Source: Trichobilharzia szidati (taxonomy: Eukaryota; Platyhelminthes; Trematoda; Strigeidida; Schistosomatidae). From it: a DNA stretch of 64,000 bases. Below are positions 12,985 through 25,235 of the stretch, one piece after another. The notes under the pieces are model-generated. The model had not been told where the DNA came from. It searched no databases and saw nothing but the letters and a program-made list of their open reading frames with translations. Location: NCBI GenBank assembly GCA_944472155.2, contig OX235271.1:44775991-44839990 (forward strand). Direction: 5' to 3'. Made by a program: the position numbers and the translations under genes. Every line of letters begins with the position of its first letter. The first letter of the stretch is position 1.

Positions 12985-13292
12985 TGTTATGAGTTTTGGA
13001 TAAATATCCTGCTGATGTCACCTCCGACTGCGTTTATGAATTTACGTGAACTTGCGGGAGCAAGTACATTGGAAGGACAAAAAGAAGGGCTTCTATCCGG
13101 TTTTCTGAACAAATTCCAAGAAACCTGTGCTTGAAAGGAAGCAAATATTCTCAGAGTGCAATTATCAAACATATTGTTGATACCGGACATCTCGTAGAAA
13201 TTTCTATGTCCTTCAGAATATTAAACAGATAAAGGACAGCAAATTTATTACGATTTGCCGAAGCGATCGCAATCAACCGATTTAAACCAGAC
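12985..13292 (+). mobile_element. PLE fragment, GIY-YIG end
   Basis: Readable as YEFT-stop-TCGSKYIGRTKRR (CxC-x3-YIG), then HIVDTGHLVEISMSFRI and FAEAIAINRFKPDL, the C-terminal end of the PLE protein. Two stops interrupt it. A SINE-C copy is inserted right after it. Confidence 0.75.
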
Positions 13293-13512
13293 TTATTTTT
13301 TTTTATTCCTTCACGTTCCCCGGTGGAACACAGGGCTTCAAGCAAGAGGCTTGAAGTTTCTGTAGCAGTTTTTATTTTTACAGGATGGGGTTGCTAGCCA
13401 CATGCCCAACCTTTCCTCTTCACCAGCTTTTAGTTCTGGCTTAGCGATGTAAAGAAGTGCGCCGGCCGGGGATCGAACCCCGGACCATGTGCATATTCGG
13501 CGAGCGTCCTAC
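13293..13512 (-). mobile_element. SINE-C, tRNA-headed
   Basis: Minus-strand order: tRNA-like head with B-box GGTTCGATCCCCGG, a body through AGCCAGAACTAAAAGCTGG, and the tail GAAGCCCTGTGTTCCACCGGGGAACGTGAAGGAATAAAA. It lies at the 3' side of a PLE fragment, probably inserted into it. Confidence 0.7.
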
Positions 13513-15548
13513 ATCAATTAGTCATCTAATTCAGTGATCTCAACTCACTGAGCAAATCTCAATCTTTTCTACTTTAAAAGCGTATAAATTGATGATTAAA
13601 ACTTAAACTGAAAATTGCAATGCTTTTATTTTGGATGCGTCTTTTTGATAGTATTTCTTCTCTACTACCACTTGAACATTAATGTATGTTATTATCATCT
13701 ATATAACCATTGTAATTTCAGGTAGTCTGCAGCTGATGAGAACCTGTGAAATAGACTGATATTATTTTGCACTACAAATTTCGTCTTCCTTTGTTTATCG
13801 AAATTTTTATTGTTAATAGTTCGATTATATTTTGCCACTTGATATTTAAGAGATAGTTTAAGATGGACAAACCCGTTTGTTGTATCTACAGATTTCGGAT
13901 CTTTTTGGCAGGTGACGAGTGTAGAGTTAAGCTCCTGGAAAGTTAAATGCACTGCAATGGAATAAAAATACTGAGTAATCTGAGCAATTTCATGAATGTA
14001 CTGGGCTGCAGTATTTATATCTTAAGCACGATTATTAAATTTCATTGAATTACTGAATCTGAATTCTAACTGATAAAACTATTGCCAAAGACATAATTAG
14101 AAGCACTTGAATATATTGAATGCGTCAGATCATTTGTCAAACCATTAGTGTGGTGACAGTCTTAAATCATTTTGCCTGTCAAGCCGTTTTAATATCTTTA
14201 GTAAAATACTGGAATACTGTTCACTTAAATGAACTTCGGGTATTATCCCAAACTGCCTATCAAGAAACACACAGGATATTAGATTCGGTAAACCAGAATT
14301 TGCAATCATTCTGTCGTAAAAGGTGTCTATAATAAACACTTAGTATTGGACATCCTTTTAAGATGCATGCTCCCACAAAACGAAGGCGCCTACAGACATG
14401 TGTTCAATCGAATCAACCTCTTGATGAGCATTACTGGGAATTTTTATGAGGCAGTATAATAGCTATTCATTATTCCTCGTTTGCTCTTTACGAAATCTCT
14501 TTTAGAAATTTCACTTTTCTACACAACCTTTTATGATATAATCGCTTGGGAAATCCCTCTTGAACGATCTATTTAAAATATTGATACTTTTTTGGATTAT
14601 TTTAACTTTGTGACTATCGCTCTCTTTTCCCCTAGCCTGTGTATCATTTTTCTTAATTTTTCTACATCACCTGCTGACATAATCCTCAATATTTCTCTTT
14701 CATCTTGTCTAATCCTCAATTTTCATGTTTCTCTTTGAGGCTGTTTAACTATATTCATAATGTATCTTTTTACTAATGTGACTTTGTTTCAGTGAATTCA
14801 AGGCTGGTCCTGGGGATTTCGACCCTAGACTATCTGTTAGAACTGTTCGCGGCGTGAATCTTGTTAACAAGGATTTGATCCCATCTTGTTGGGATATTTT
14901 TCTTGATTCTCATTTGCTTCTCATGATTGATTTTGTTCAAATAATTCTGTTGAATAGTAATTGTTTTGTATTTGAGTAATTACTGGATCTGTATAGCTGC
15001 TGTTTAATGGAATTGTTGAGGTAATTTTGAGTTTTTGATATGTTATTGTTAATTTGTACCATAGATTTAATGGGGACCAACTGGCTTTCTGCTGCCGTCG
15101 GGGCACTTTGGGACTGTGTGTCACTCACGGAAGTTCTGATTAACTGTACAGTGTTCTCACAAAAATACATCACATTGTCGCTAAACAACCAGCTCTCGAA
15201 TACTGTTACTACGCGCACCAGCTGTTACGTTAAAGATGGATTTTCTGCGATTCTGATGAAAGTGTTCAATCAGTCATGGTTCCTGTTTGGATGATGATTT
15301 GCCAAATTGACTAGTGATTTGACTGTATTGCAGGTTAGTCGTTGAATGTCAGTTTAACGAAAATGTTCTGGTTTCCACGCCTAGTGAGGTATTGGGTAGA
15401 TAGTAGTAGAACTAACTTTTAAACTTCTAACAAAAGTTTCCACTGGCTGATAACGAAATTTATCTTGAAATATTTTCCAACAAACTCTTTTTGAATGGTG
15501 TTTATATAACATCAAGTATTGGTTTGTAGGGATTTGATTGATTGGTTA
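13513..15548. other. Intergenic, no gene recognised
   Basis: AT-rich. The block 13670-13800 is a reverse-complement relative of 12635-12790. Short overlapping frames on both strands near 14120-14340 and 14920-15290 show no domain signature. Confidence 0.35.
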
Positions 15549-15549
15549 C

Positions 15550-15865
15550 AGGATTTCATCGTGAGCTGACATTGGTTAGAGAACCATTGAAAAACCTGGG
15601 AGTACTGGACAGGTGTTTGTCCCGTCCTAGTTTGGGACTCTTCATCAGTAGGCACTCACTGGGGTTCGAACCCGGGACATTCTGGTTACAAGATGAGCTC
15701 GTAGACCATTAAGCCAATGGGACCCTATCCAGCGGCCCATGAGTTCGAACCCCGGTGGGTGCGTACTGTGAAAAGTCCCAAACTAGAACGAAACAGCTGT
15801 CCAGTACTCTCAGGTTTTCTAATGGTTCTCTAACCGATGTCAGCTCATGATGAAATCCTGTAAGA
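15550..15865. mobile_element. SINE-A head-to-head dimer
   Basis: The left arm is in minus orientation (GGTTCGAACCC B-box complement, and CTGATGA with a GTCCC/GGAC-type stem on its own strand). The right arm is in plus orientation (TTCGAACCCCGG, GTCCCAAACTAGAACGAAAC). Both end in the family 3' tail. Confidence 0.8.
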
Positions 15866-17615
15866 ATTCAGCAAAGTTTTCGATGATAAGAAATATTAAG
15901 ACCCGATCACATGTACTTATCGCGAAAAAGGGTATGGTAATACTCGTACTATGGACTAAGAAAAGAATGTAAAACAAACCAAAGCATATATATGAAGTTC
16001 AACTTCACTAGAGAACTTATATTTTTGATGTGGTTGTGTTCTCTGAAGTATGCACTGAAGAGGTTGCCTGGTAGGGCGATGAAAGCTTCGCAAATTAACT
16101 ATCCAGCTCAGAGAACACAACTAAATCAAAATCATCCACCTGAGCTACAAACTATCCCGATCATATTTAAAACTTATATTTTTGGATAACGAAGCCTGGA
16201 TAAATCTCTGAAAGCAGAAAGAAATCAGTTATTCATCTTCAGATAAGCAACCCAACGACAAGTAAAATAATTTAAGCTACATTTAACATCATGTCCACAT
16301 AATTTTCAAGGGTTGGAATAGTAATATAAAGAAAGAAAGCCAAGTACATCTTCAGAGGATATACTCATGTTTGTAATATATTACAGAGCTACATTAAGCC
16401 AATATCAATAAGAACATAGATAGTAGTTAGCATAAATAAAGACAATCATTTATAAACCATGAACAAGCAATACATATTTGACTCTATTTGTAGTTTTTCT
16501 AGGTGTTAGAGTTTCTAATTAAGTGGGAACAGTATGCATTATCAACATGACTTGTTCTCAACTAAACAGAGTTAATTTTCGAAACATATTTGACTTAAAT
16601 AATACAGGAAAAAGTAATCCAGGAACCCGGAATATTTTTAAGAATCCTATGCATATGATTCAAGGATATTACAAAAATGAGAGGAACATTTTTTTATTCT
16701 AGGCCATGTTATTGACATACCCTCAAAAATATTACATTTATATATATGAGAACTCTCATTAAAGAATTTCCTTGTGAGCTAATTAATCTGCTAGTGGATT
16801 GCGCAGTTATTTCTGATTTCCACTGTTTTAAGTATTCACATTATAAACATCTCAGCTGCTTTCTGTATTTAACAAGTTAACTAATGACTTGAGCGATTTT
16901 GCTACGCAAGTAATAACCGATTCTAAATTGAACTAGACTTTTCTTGCTAAACTTAACTTCATTATTTGTTATTTAATTTAATATTTTTATGTCTGATGTT
17001 TGCTGAATACAGCTTAGTTTTATGATATCTCCTTTTAGTGAAACTAAGTGAAGTGATAGCAACACAATAAGAAGGATAACAAGGAATCCCCGCTCAGTAC
17101 TTTAGTTACAGACGCTACTAAAGAGCTGCTCATGTCCATAGCTAGTTATGTTTATTATAAATTAAGTGCTTCTAATTTTGCAAACATTCAATCTGATAGT
17201 GATATGCGTCTACAATGACAACAAAAGGAATGAGAGTATCCACCATCGTTCTGACAACTTATATGTTTGCTAAAATTAAACCATAGGGACCTTGTCGAAT
17301 GTGTGATGGATGTATTCATCAGATATACGAAGGTCTTGAAAGGAAGGTTCATTAACTTCATTTGGCAGATGAATTATAATAAATTATCAACAAAACTATT
17401 CATCTTTATTTAACTGATTTCAGGTGAATACATTTCAGTATATATATAAATGATCAACAAAATATGTAAGCGAACAATATGGTTTCAGTTAGATCTCATC
17501 AGGCTTAACTTTAATAAAGATAAATTCAAATAAATATTAAATATAAACCAATCACGGTGATTTGCCGATAGCATGATAAGATTGTTCATACAAATTGTGC
17601 ATTTAATGATAGTAA
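15866..17615. other. Intergenic; one small inverted repeat
   Basis: A 25-base inverted pair lies at about 16020-16045 and 16108-16134 (GATGTGGTTGTGTTCTCTGA and complement). The rest is AT-rich with no recognised gene. Confidence 0.4.
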
Positions 17616-17619
17616 TAAA

Positions 17620-17735
17620 CTGGGTGGGTACGTACTGATGAAGAGTCCAAAAGTAGAACGAAACAGCTGTCCAGTCCTCCCAGGTTTTCCAGTGGTTCTC
17701 TAACTAACGTCGCCTCATGATGAAATCCTGTAAAC
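17620..17735 (+). mobile_element. SINE-A, 3' part with hammerhead-like core
   Basis: It starts within the head at GGGTGGGTACG, then CTGATGA at 17635-17641, a stem-loop, GAAAC from 17660, and the family tail. 5'-truncated. Confidence 0.75.
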
Positions 17736-18114
17736 AATAAATTTTGTTGGAAACGTCATCCAGTAAATACTACTGTTTCACTGTGTGATACATCTAATAA
17801 ACAAACTAATGTAGTATGTTTTGTAAACAATTCATTAAAAAAAGAATTCAGCCAAGAAAATTCTCTTTTCGACGATTTCAACAATTCATTAAATAAATTA
17901 GCTCAAATCTTAAAATTCACGTAATACTAAAGGTGAAGTGGACAGATAATCAGAGTTTACTTGAATATCATAAAAGTACGGAGGAAATGGAAAATAAGAA
18001 AGAGTGGGAGGGTTTTGATTACAATTCACCTAGGCCAAAGGAGGGACAAAGGTAAAACAAACTTCTTTTCTATGCAAAGACTAGGATTGTTCTCTCGAAT
18101 TCCCATAGATTCGG

Positions 18115-18618
18115 CTATATGTAAAAGAGGGTTTGAATTCCGTTCAAAAGTGTCAACGGAATTCGATAGATAACTTTGAAGGCACTACTTCTGTCCACCT
18201 GGTGACCACTGTCAATCAAATGAGTCAAAATGGGACTTCTTATGGATTTTATTTGACCTTTTCCGAACCATGAAGGAAGATGCTCATTAATGCGTTTGTT
18301 AAGCTGTCTAGTTGTTCGCCCTATATAGCTTTTTCCACAGAAGCAACTAAATTTGTAGATACACATAGAAGTGGCACAGCTATGTAGCTTGTCTTTCGCT
18401 TGAGCAATCATATTTGGTCGGCTGGAAAGTGACAAGCGAAGGGTGGCGGCAGTATAAGTCCGTTTTATCGCTCTCGATAATCTCAGATGTAAGACTTCAC
18501 TAGCCACGTCCCCATTAAATTTCAATTTCATGAACAGTTGTTTCTTTATAACTGTTGCCAGTTTCTCTTTATTGTACATGATGTTCATGTGTCGCCTTAC
18601 AAATCTGCCAGGATAACG
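18115..18618 (-). mobile_element. PLE, endonuclease half (left of nested insertion)
   Basis: An open frame on the minus strand (18588-18115) carries SMCIYKFSCFCGKSYIGRTT, the CxC-x3-YIG signature of the PLE GIY-YIG endonuclease. Before it lies a conserved LKFNGDVASEVLHLRL stretch colinear with the copy at 23.2-24.6 kb. Upstream words YPGRFVRRHM continue to about 18618, where the sequence switches to another element. The matching upstream half lies at 20030-20760. Confidence 0.85.
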
Positions 18619-20030
18619 AGGAAAATTAAGCGGGCTTTAGGCCAAGTACAGGGTGCATAGATCATATCTTCACTCTCCGACAGATCCTGGAACATAGACA
18701 CACTTTTAGGCGTCCAACAATTGCCATATTTCTTGACTTGAAGGCGGCCTTCAACTCCGTGGATCGAGAGGTACTATGGCAATGTTTGACTGTGAAGGGA
18801 GTGCCAAGAAAGTACATTGCACTAATCAAGGCACTCTACTCAAACTCACGTAGTCATGTAAGGGTTTATGGGGAATTGTCATCTGAATTGATAACAACCA
18901 GTGGTGTCCATCAAGGATGTCCACTTTCCCCTTTTCTGTTTAACTTCATCATAGATATGCTAATGGAAGTATCCTTAACTGAACTTAACGACTTAGGAAT
19001 CGACTTGTTACCAGGGAATAGTCTTATGGACTTAGAATATGCAGACGATATAGTCCTGTTAGGGGAGGATGCTGACAAAATGCAGAGTCTTCTGAACACC
19101 TTGAGCAGCAATCTTCGTATGTTTGGCATGCGATTCGCTCATGTAAAATGTAAGATGCTGCTACAGGACTGGACTACGTCAACTCCTAGCTTAGTGATAG
19201 GCAGTGAAGTGATAGAACATGTTGACCACTTCACCTATTTGGGAAGTTGTATCAGCACCAACGGATTGATTGGTGACGAAATCTCAGCACGGATCCAAAA
19301 AGCTCGGGCTGCTTTCGTTAACTTACACCATCTCTGGCGTAGGCGTGACATCCGGCTATCAACCAAGGGACGCGTGTACTGCTCAGCAGTTCGCTCCGTC
19401 CTTCTCTATGGCGGTGAGACGTGGCCATTGAGAGCGGAAGACATAAAGAGATTGTCTGTTTTTGACCACAGATGTTTACGATCTCTTTATCGCGTTAGGT
19501 GGTATAATAAGGTAAGTAATGTTGACGTTAGGCGTAGAGGGAAAATCAATCGAAGAGGCTATAAAGTTACATAGATTGAGATGGCTAGGTCACGTGCTGC
19601 GCATGCCCAGCCATCGCCTCTCCCAACGGGCATTACTAGCTGATACAGTGCAGGTTGGAAAGAGTAAGTGGTGGCCAAACAAAAACATGGCATCAATCCA
19701 TGAAATCCCTGACAGTTAAACTGAGTCAGGTAGGGAGATGCAGACTTCCGGGTTGGGGCCCTCGGGACTCTAAGAATCAATGGCTGGAGACAATAGGTGA
19801 CATGGCTCAAAATCGTTGTCAATGGCGCAGATGTATTCAGTCTCTGTAATCTTTCATATTCCTTTCTACTACTACTCATTCTGTTTCAGTCTTATACTTG
19901 TCAAAACTCTATTGATTCTCTTCACTCATTTTCCTGTCTACCCTTGTGTGCTATTTGGAACGTGGCAACTGGAACTGTTGCACTTTGGTGCCAAGTTCTA
20001 TGTTGAATCCAGCCAGCAGCCAGCCAGCCA
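18619..20030 (+). mobile_element. RTE-like LINE inserted inside a minus-strand PLE
   Basis: An open frame from 18630 to 19574 codes a reverse transcriptase from the AGFRPSTGCIDHI motif, through HQGCPLSPFLFN, to the catalytic YADD at 19038-19049, then FTYLGSCIS. A frameshift near 19520 moves on to HRLRWLGHVLRMP, and another near 19660 leads to the C-terminus ending at 19849. The 3' region ends in CCAG repeats (20010-20031). CCAGGATAAC at 18609 and CCAGAATAAC at 20028 look like the target duplication. The element is 5'-truncated. It differs from the RTE copies with AAT tails. Confidence 0.85.
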
Positions 20031-20760
20031 GAATAACCCATTTAGACCAACGTATTTTGGATGTGTCCTAACTCACTTTCTAGGGGGCCATCTGACCAAA
20101 TTGATTTTGTATCGGGTTGGTTCAGAACTGAGGAAAAGTGTATATTGTCCTACAGAAGTAGGTTTTATATAGACATCCTTCCTGAAAGAACCATCCTCTC
20201 TTCTGCTCAACTGGACATCAGGGAAGTGCAATCTACCATCATGTTCTGCTTCACAAATGAAGATGAGTGATGGATATGCATCATTAAATTTTGTTAACAT
20301 TTCATCCTCATCAGCTTTCTCATCAAGAATAATTAACGTATCAATAACATAAGGAAAATAAAACTACATTTTATCTATTATTTGTTTCATTGGACCATTT
20401 TCAAGATTAGCAAATAAGAAATCTGTCAAAACTGTACCAGATGGAGAGCCCATGACCGTAACATTTATCTGTGAGGTTGTTGAATGTGAAGTGTACACTC
20501 ATAGCGCATCATTTTTACACTGATATCGTGCACGCTGAAAATGAATTCAAAGAAATCTTTAACATTATGATGTACCACATTCTTGTGTAACCGTTAAAGA
20601 AGTTCACCTAACTACCTCGCCACTTCGTCGTAAGAGGAATTCAAGATGTTTAGGACTGAGTGAAGAAGAAATCCTGGTTTATGTAATTTGACAAGCCACA
20701 CAGTCGTGAAGTATTACTTCCATTAGGCTTAAGAGAGTTTTAGGCCGCCTCTGAGATTAC
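20031..20760 (-). mobile_element. PLE, reverse transcriptase half (right of nested insertion)
   Basis: Minus-strand words VMGSPSGTVLTDFLFANLENG, then YVID in place of the catalytic YVDD, then LHFPDVQLSRREDGSF match the reverse transcriptase of the copy at 23.2 kb. Stops and frameshifts are present. Together with 18115-18618 this is one PLE split by an RTE-like insertion. Confidence 0.8.
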
Positions 20761-20929
20761 CAAAAATGAAAAAGTGCAGTGATCTGTAATAACAACAATA
20801 ATAATGGAAAACAGCATGATTAAGTAAACTAATATTCAGGCGGAAATAGTCAATAAAGGTTAAGAAAAACAAACAGTCCAATTGAGTAATGCCAGACTGT
20901 AAGAGAAATGAATAAACTATGTTTTAATG

Positions 20930-21200
20930 AAGATTAAATCCCATTAAGGGATGATAAGAGAGGGACTGAAAATATAAGTAAGGGGTGGTGGTGACGTCAT
21001 CAGCTCGTTAGAACTCAATAGGATAAACGATGAAAAATCGCTCTACGAATTTCTTTAGTTCGAGTGCCAATTGCCTTAGTCGTATGTAATAGACGAGTAC
21101 GGAGTCCATTGGAAGGATTCGATGGGATGTGATGAATCCCTTTGAATGCTTTCGTTTTCTCTACTGTATGACCACTATCAACTAAATGCGATAACGACTG
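20930..21200 (-). mobile_element. PLE fragment, C-terminal end
   Basis: Minus-strand reading HLVDSGHTVEKTKAFKGIHHI then RTRLLHTTKAIGTRT, colinear with the C-terminus of the PLE endonuclease. A third PLE piece, in the same orientation as its neighbour. Confidence 0.65.
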
Positions 21201-21253
21201 ACGAATTTCTGAGTATCACATATCAATATTGCAAAAATGTTCATTCAGACATC

Positions 21254-21452
21254 TATAAAAACAAAATAATCGAGCAAAGAATATTCTTTTCGATAAATTC
21301 CTCTTCCAGGCTCTGCAATTATATATATGCTTTTATACACAGAATATATACTAATTTAAAATATTCTGTGTATAAAAACATATATATAATTGTAGAGCCT
21401 GGAAGAGGAATTTATCGAAAAGAATATTCTTTGCTCGATTATTTTGTTTTTA
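21254..21452. repeat. Near-perfect palindrome built from PLE ends
   Basis: Two arms of about 95 bases, 21254-21348 and 21358-21452, are reverse complements with about two differences, around a spacer of about 10 bases. The right arm reads, in plus orientation, like the PLE terminus seen at 25.2 and 36.8 kb (ATTGTAGAGCCTGGAAGAGG, then CGAAAAGAATATTCTTTGC). Confidence 0.85.
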
Positions 21453-21489
21453 TCACATATCATTCGAAACATGGATAGATTCAAACAAC

Positions 21490-22190
21490 AGTAATACTAA
21501 TCTCTTTAACTACACTCAAGGTTTGCACGAGGCAGCTGCATATGATCTACTCACTAAACTCCGGCATTTATTATACATTTATTTATTTAATGCAACAGGA
21601 TCGATAAACATCACTTCTGGGGAATGATGTCACGTATTCACAAGTAATTCAGACAACTCGCTTTCCTACTACAACTATTAAATTCGTGGAGAATATACAT
21701 TATGACATTAGAGAGTGAAGAACAAGAAATTCAGAAAAGATATCTTTTCTGCGTATTCATTCTCAAAAGTTGTACAGTAGCATATATATAGTGGTTTACA
21801 CAGATAAAATTATTGTTGAATTCCATGTAATAAGGAAGGAGATTTAAGATGAAAATAATCTTCAACGTGATATGGACGTTTGAAGGTGTGAAAATGGAGA
21901 TTACAAGGGGCTTGAAAACAAATTACACAGCATTAGAAAATGCTTTTTTTAGCGAATACTGGTGTGAACGGATTGAGTATGGAAACAAATTAAAATAACG
22001 CTTTAATCACTGAAATTAAAAAAGATATGAAGGGGATGAAAGAAACCAAACAGAAAGAAAACTACGGAGTCAAACTGAACTAGATCCATGGTGAATATAC
22101 AGGTTGGACTAGTTTCCTTAGAACACACAGCTCCGGCTTTTCGATGCATATGTCGAGGTCTCATGTTGTACAAGGAAGTTGGAAACACAC
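21490..22190 (-). mobile_element. PLE 3' end, minus orientation
   Basis: The reverse complement at 22070-22165 matches the last coding bases of the copy at 24.53-24.62 kb (GAAAAGCCGGAGCT, then CCATGGATCTAGTTC). Downstream (towards 21490) is 3' untranslated sequence. It faces away from the large plus-strand PLE. Confidence 0.65.
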
Positions 22191-22339
22191 TGCCTTTGGT
22201 ATTTTTGTTTACTTTGTAAATAACTCAGATTGGTGGGTCAGTTAAGATGCTGTGACAGGTGTTGACGAGGTATTCAGTTATGGCACTTCTCTCTTAATCT
22301 CCTTCGTTATTATGTGGAATTAAATAATAATTTCACCTA

Positions 22340-22425
22340 TGTAAGCTAATGTATATAAATGCGACTGTACATCTTTTGAGGAAGAAGTTGAGATGATATC
22401 TTTGCTAAACTATTAAATTGTCAAA
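22340..22425 (+). repeat. PLE terminal repeat upstream of the large PLE
   Basis: GTATATAAATGCGACTGTAC and the following bases match the 3' terminus at about 25165-25230 in direct orientation. This fits the LTR-like repeats that flank PLEs. Confidence 0.7.
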
Positions 22426-23206
22426 TATAAATTTACGAAATACTCCGATCGCTGATTCCAATCCGTCTGTTTCAAATGAAGCAATATTCGTAAGTTAAAG
22501 TTCTTCTTTCACATCTCCTTTTGCTTCCTGCAATTTCACCTTCATGTCATCTAAGTACCTTAAAAAAAGCATCTACTGTTGCACTTTTTGAGTCATATGG
22601 TCGCTCTTTTATCTTGATCTATCGAATAAATAAGTACTTTTGTATATCTACCACCAATTTAACGCTATTCTTATGTCACTGAACTAATAATGGCGAACTT
22701 TTATTCTGATGCCCTGTGTCGATGGATTCCAATTCAACCGTCAGCTAGTGATGGACTTGCTTAAGTAGGATTATACTTGCCTCGCATGTCAGCGCCAATA
22801 AAAAGCTTTAAACGTTGAAATAGACTTTTTCCATCTTCTTTTGATCTTCACTGTTTCTTTAGTATAGTATCAATTATTGACCAACTAATTCTATAACATG
22901 AAAATTTTCCAACCATAAAAGTGAAAAACACGGACTGTTGGATTCCCTGTATTTTATAGTGTTTCATAAAATATATAAAATACCATTTCAAAGTTAGAAT
23001 TTTATCGCCTAAAAGTAGATTGAGGTTCTGTATTCTTAATTAGGAGCACTTAGCGTTTTGTTTGCTGATCATATTTGTATCTGATTTTAATTCTCCATTA
23101 CTTTAATTAAATTTTTACAGTTGTAAGAATTTTTCTACTCAAATAAAACTTGTTTTTCATACGATTCTTATGACAAATTAATTAATGAAATGTGGAGACT
23201 TAGTAC

Positions 23207-25235
23207 TTGTTTACGGCGAATGTTCTACAGAGTGAAAGGCCTCCAGGTGGCAAATGGTTATCCGAGATGCTGGAGCCTGTGAGACGACAACTCTGTAAGT
23301 ACTCTCTACGAGATACTTTTGAATTTATTGAGTGCATAAAAGACTTGAATGTAAATGGCAAACGAATGTTATCACTGGACGTGGAATCCCTATTTACGAA
23401 TGTGCCGCTCACAGACACAATTTGTTTCCTTTGCAAGTATATTGATGACAAAATTCTGAGTATCGGAATACCAACCTCATACCTAAAACAGTTGTCATTA
23501 AGATGCACACTCAACGTATAATTTACGTTCAACGACGTCATCTATAGACAGAAAGACCGGATTGCTATGGGCTCTCTCCTTGGCCCACTCTTAGCAGACT
23601 ACTTCATGGCCAGCATGGAAAACAGCATCCTTAAACCAACAATGAACAAATTGCTGCTGTACAAAAGATACGTCGATGACACTTTTAAAGTTTGTCAAGA
23701 TGATTCCGATTTAAATTGTATCTTACACGAGTTTAATAACTGTCATCCTTCAATTAAATTCACAATGGAAGTTGAAAATAAATCAAAGATTCCATTCTTG
23801 GACGTCGAATTGACAAGAAGAGATGACGGAACTCTGAAAAGATCTATCCATAGAAAACCAACATGGAATGGCCAGCTGACAAACTTCTACAGTTGGATAC
23901 CTATCAGCCGTAAAAGAGCTCTCATCATCTCGCTAGCCCACCGCACCAGAAGAATTTGTAGTGATGACTGTTTAGAAGAAGAGCTCCTATTCCTAAAAAG
24001 CATCCTGGTTCAAAATGGATACCCGCCGCGTTTCGTGGAGAAGAACATGAAACCAAGGCCAAAAAGAGAAGAATACACTTCAGTGCAAAAGAAGACACTC
24101 TATTTGAATCTGGAATTCAGGGGAGACCTAGCAGCAGATGTCCTTAAAAGGAGAATCTCCAAATCCCTGAAGAAGACTTTTCCGGCAGCAACTCTAAGAG
24201 TGATATTCTCTAGCCGCCCACTACTTCGGAGCAATGGGAAGGATAGACTTCCGCATATGACCACTTCAATGTGCATATATCAGTTCACCTGCTCTTGCGG
24301 AGCTAGGTACATAGGTCGTTCTATGCGGGTCTTATCAAAACGTGTTAGAGAACATCATCCAGCATGGTTGCAAAGAGGAGGCACTGGTTCAATCAGAAGT
24401 GCAATAACTGAACATCTTGTCAATACCTGCCACAGAATCTCAACCGACTCATCATTTAGAGTCATTTACAAAGTAAACAAAAATCTGCCAAAGACAGTGT
24501 GCTTCCGACTTCTTTGTACTGCGGAAGCTCTCGCCATATGCATAGAAAAGCCGGAGCTATGTGTTCAAAAGAAACTAGTCCAGCCTTTACAACTACCATG
24601 GACCTAGTTCGGTATGTTCCCTTATCCTTCAGTTTTTTGTTTTGTTATCTGTGTGTGTAATTTTCTCTCTTTACCTTCATTCAATTCATCCTATTTTTTC
24701 AGTTATAAAATCAGTTATTTTAAGTTTGTTCCCATGCTCCTCCTGATCACACTTGTAATCCGTTTAGAATAACCATTTTACAATTATATTCTAATCCTGT
24801 GTAATTTTTGTTTCTATGCCTCTTGTAATCTATATTCACACCTCCTAACTTACATTTCAAGTTGAAAATTTTGATCTCAATTTGTTTCCATGCTCATTTT
24901 GTTCACACCTGTAATTCGTTCTAAGCCTCTTGTAATTCATATCAAGTTGAAAACAATTATCACCTTTTATTCGCCTTGAAAACTATTTCTCCAGTTATCA
25001 AATATTAATTTTGCATACGTTGTAACTGTTATCTAATCCTAGGCAATCTTGTCTCTAAGCCCTTTGTAATTTATATTCGTACCTTCAAACTTTCATATCA
25101 AGTTGAAAATTATTATCACCTTCGTTACTATTTGCAATTAAACGAATAAGAATTGTATCCATGTAAACTTATCTATATAAATGCGATTGTACAGCTCTTG
25201 AGAATGAAATCGCCGAAAAGATATCTTTGTTAACC
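23207..25235 (+). mobile_element. Penelope-like element: reverse transcriptase and GIY-YIG endonuclease
   Basis: Best-preserved PLE here. One frame runs 23207-24604 (about 465 codons), broken by a single TAA at 23519-23521 between an N-terminal RT part (LSLDVESLFTNVPL) and the rest. After the stop: AMGSLLGP (box usually MGSPLGP), catalytic YVDD at 23669-23680, PFLDVELTRRDDG, and the C-terminal endonuclease with CSCGARYIGRS (codons 242-252 counted from 23567) and a conserved E/H-rich stretch, REHHPAW. Then comes an untranslated tail of about 600 bases with internal repeats, ending in the PLE terminal motif. The 5' part of the protein is missing. PLEs use a GIY-YIG nick to prime reverse transcription. 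Confidence 0.9.

Noticed and set aside
14120..14339. Overlapping frames on both strands
   Set aside because: Neither has a recognisable signature, and mirror-image frames of this size are expected by chance.
23200..23541. Minus-strand frame of 113 codons
   Set aside because: Complement of the PLE reverse transcriptase region.
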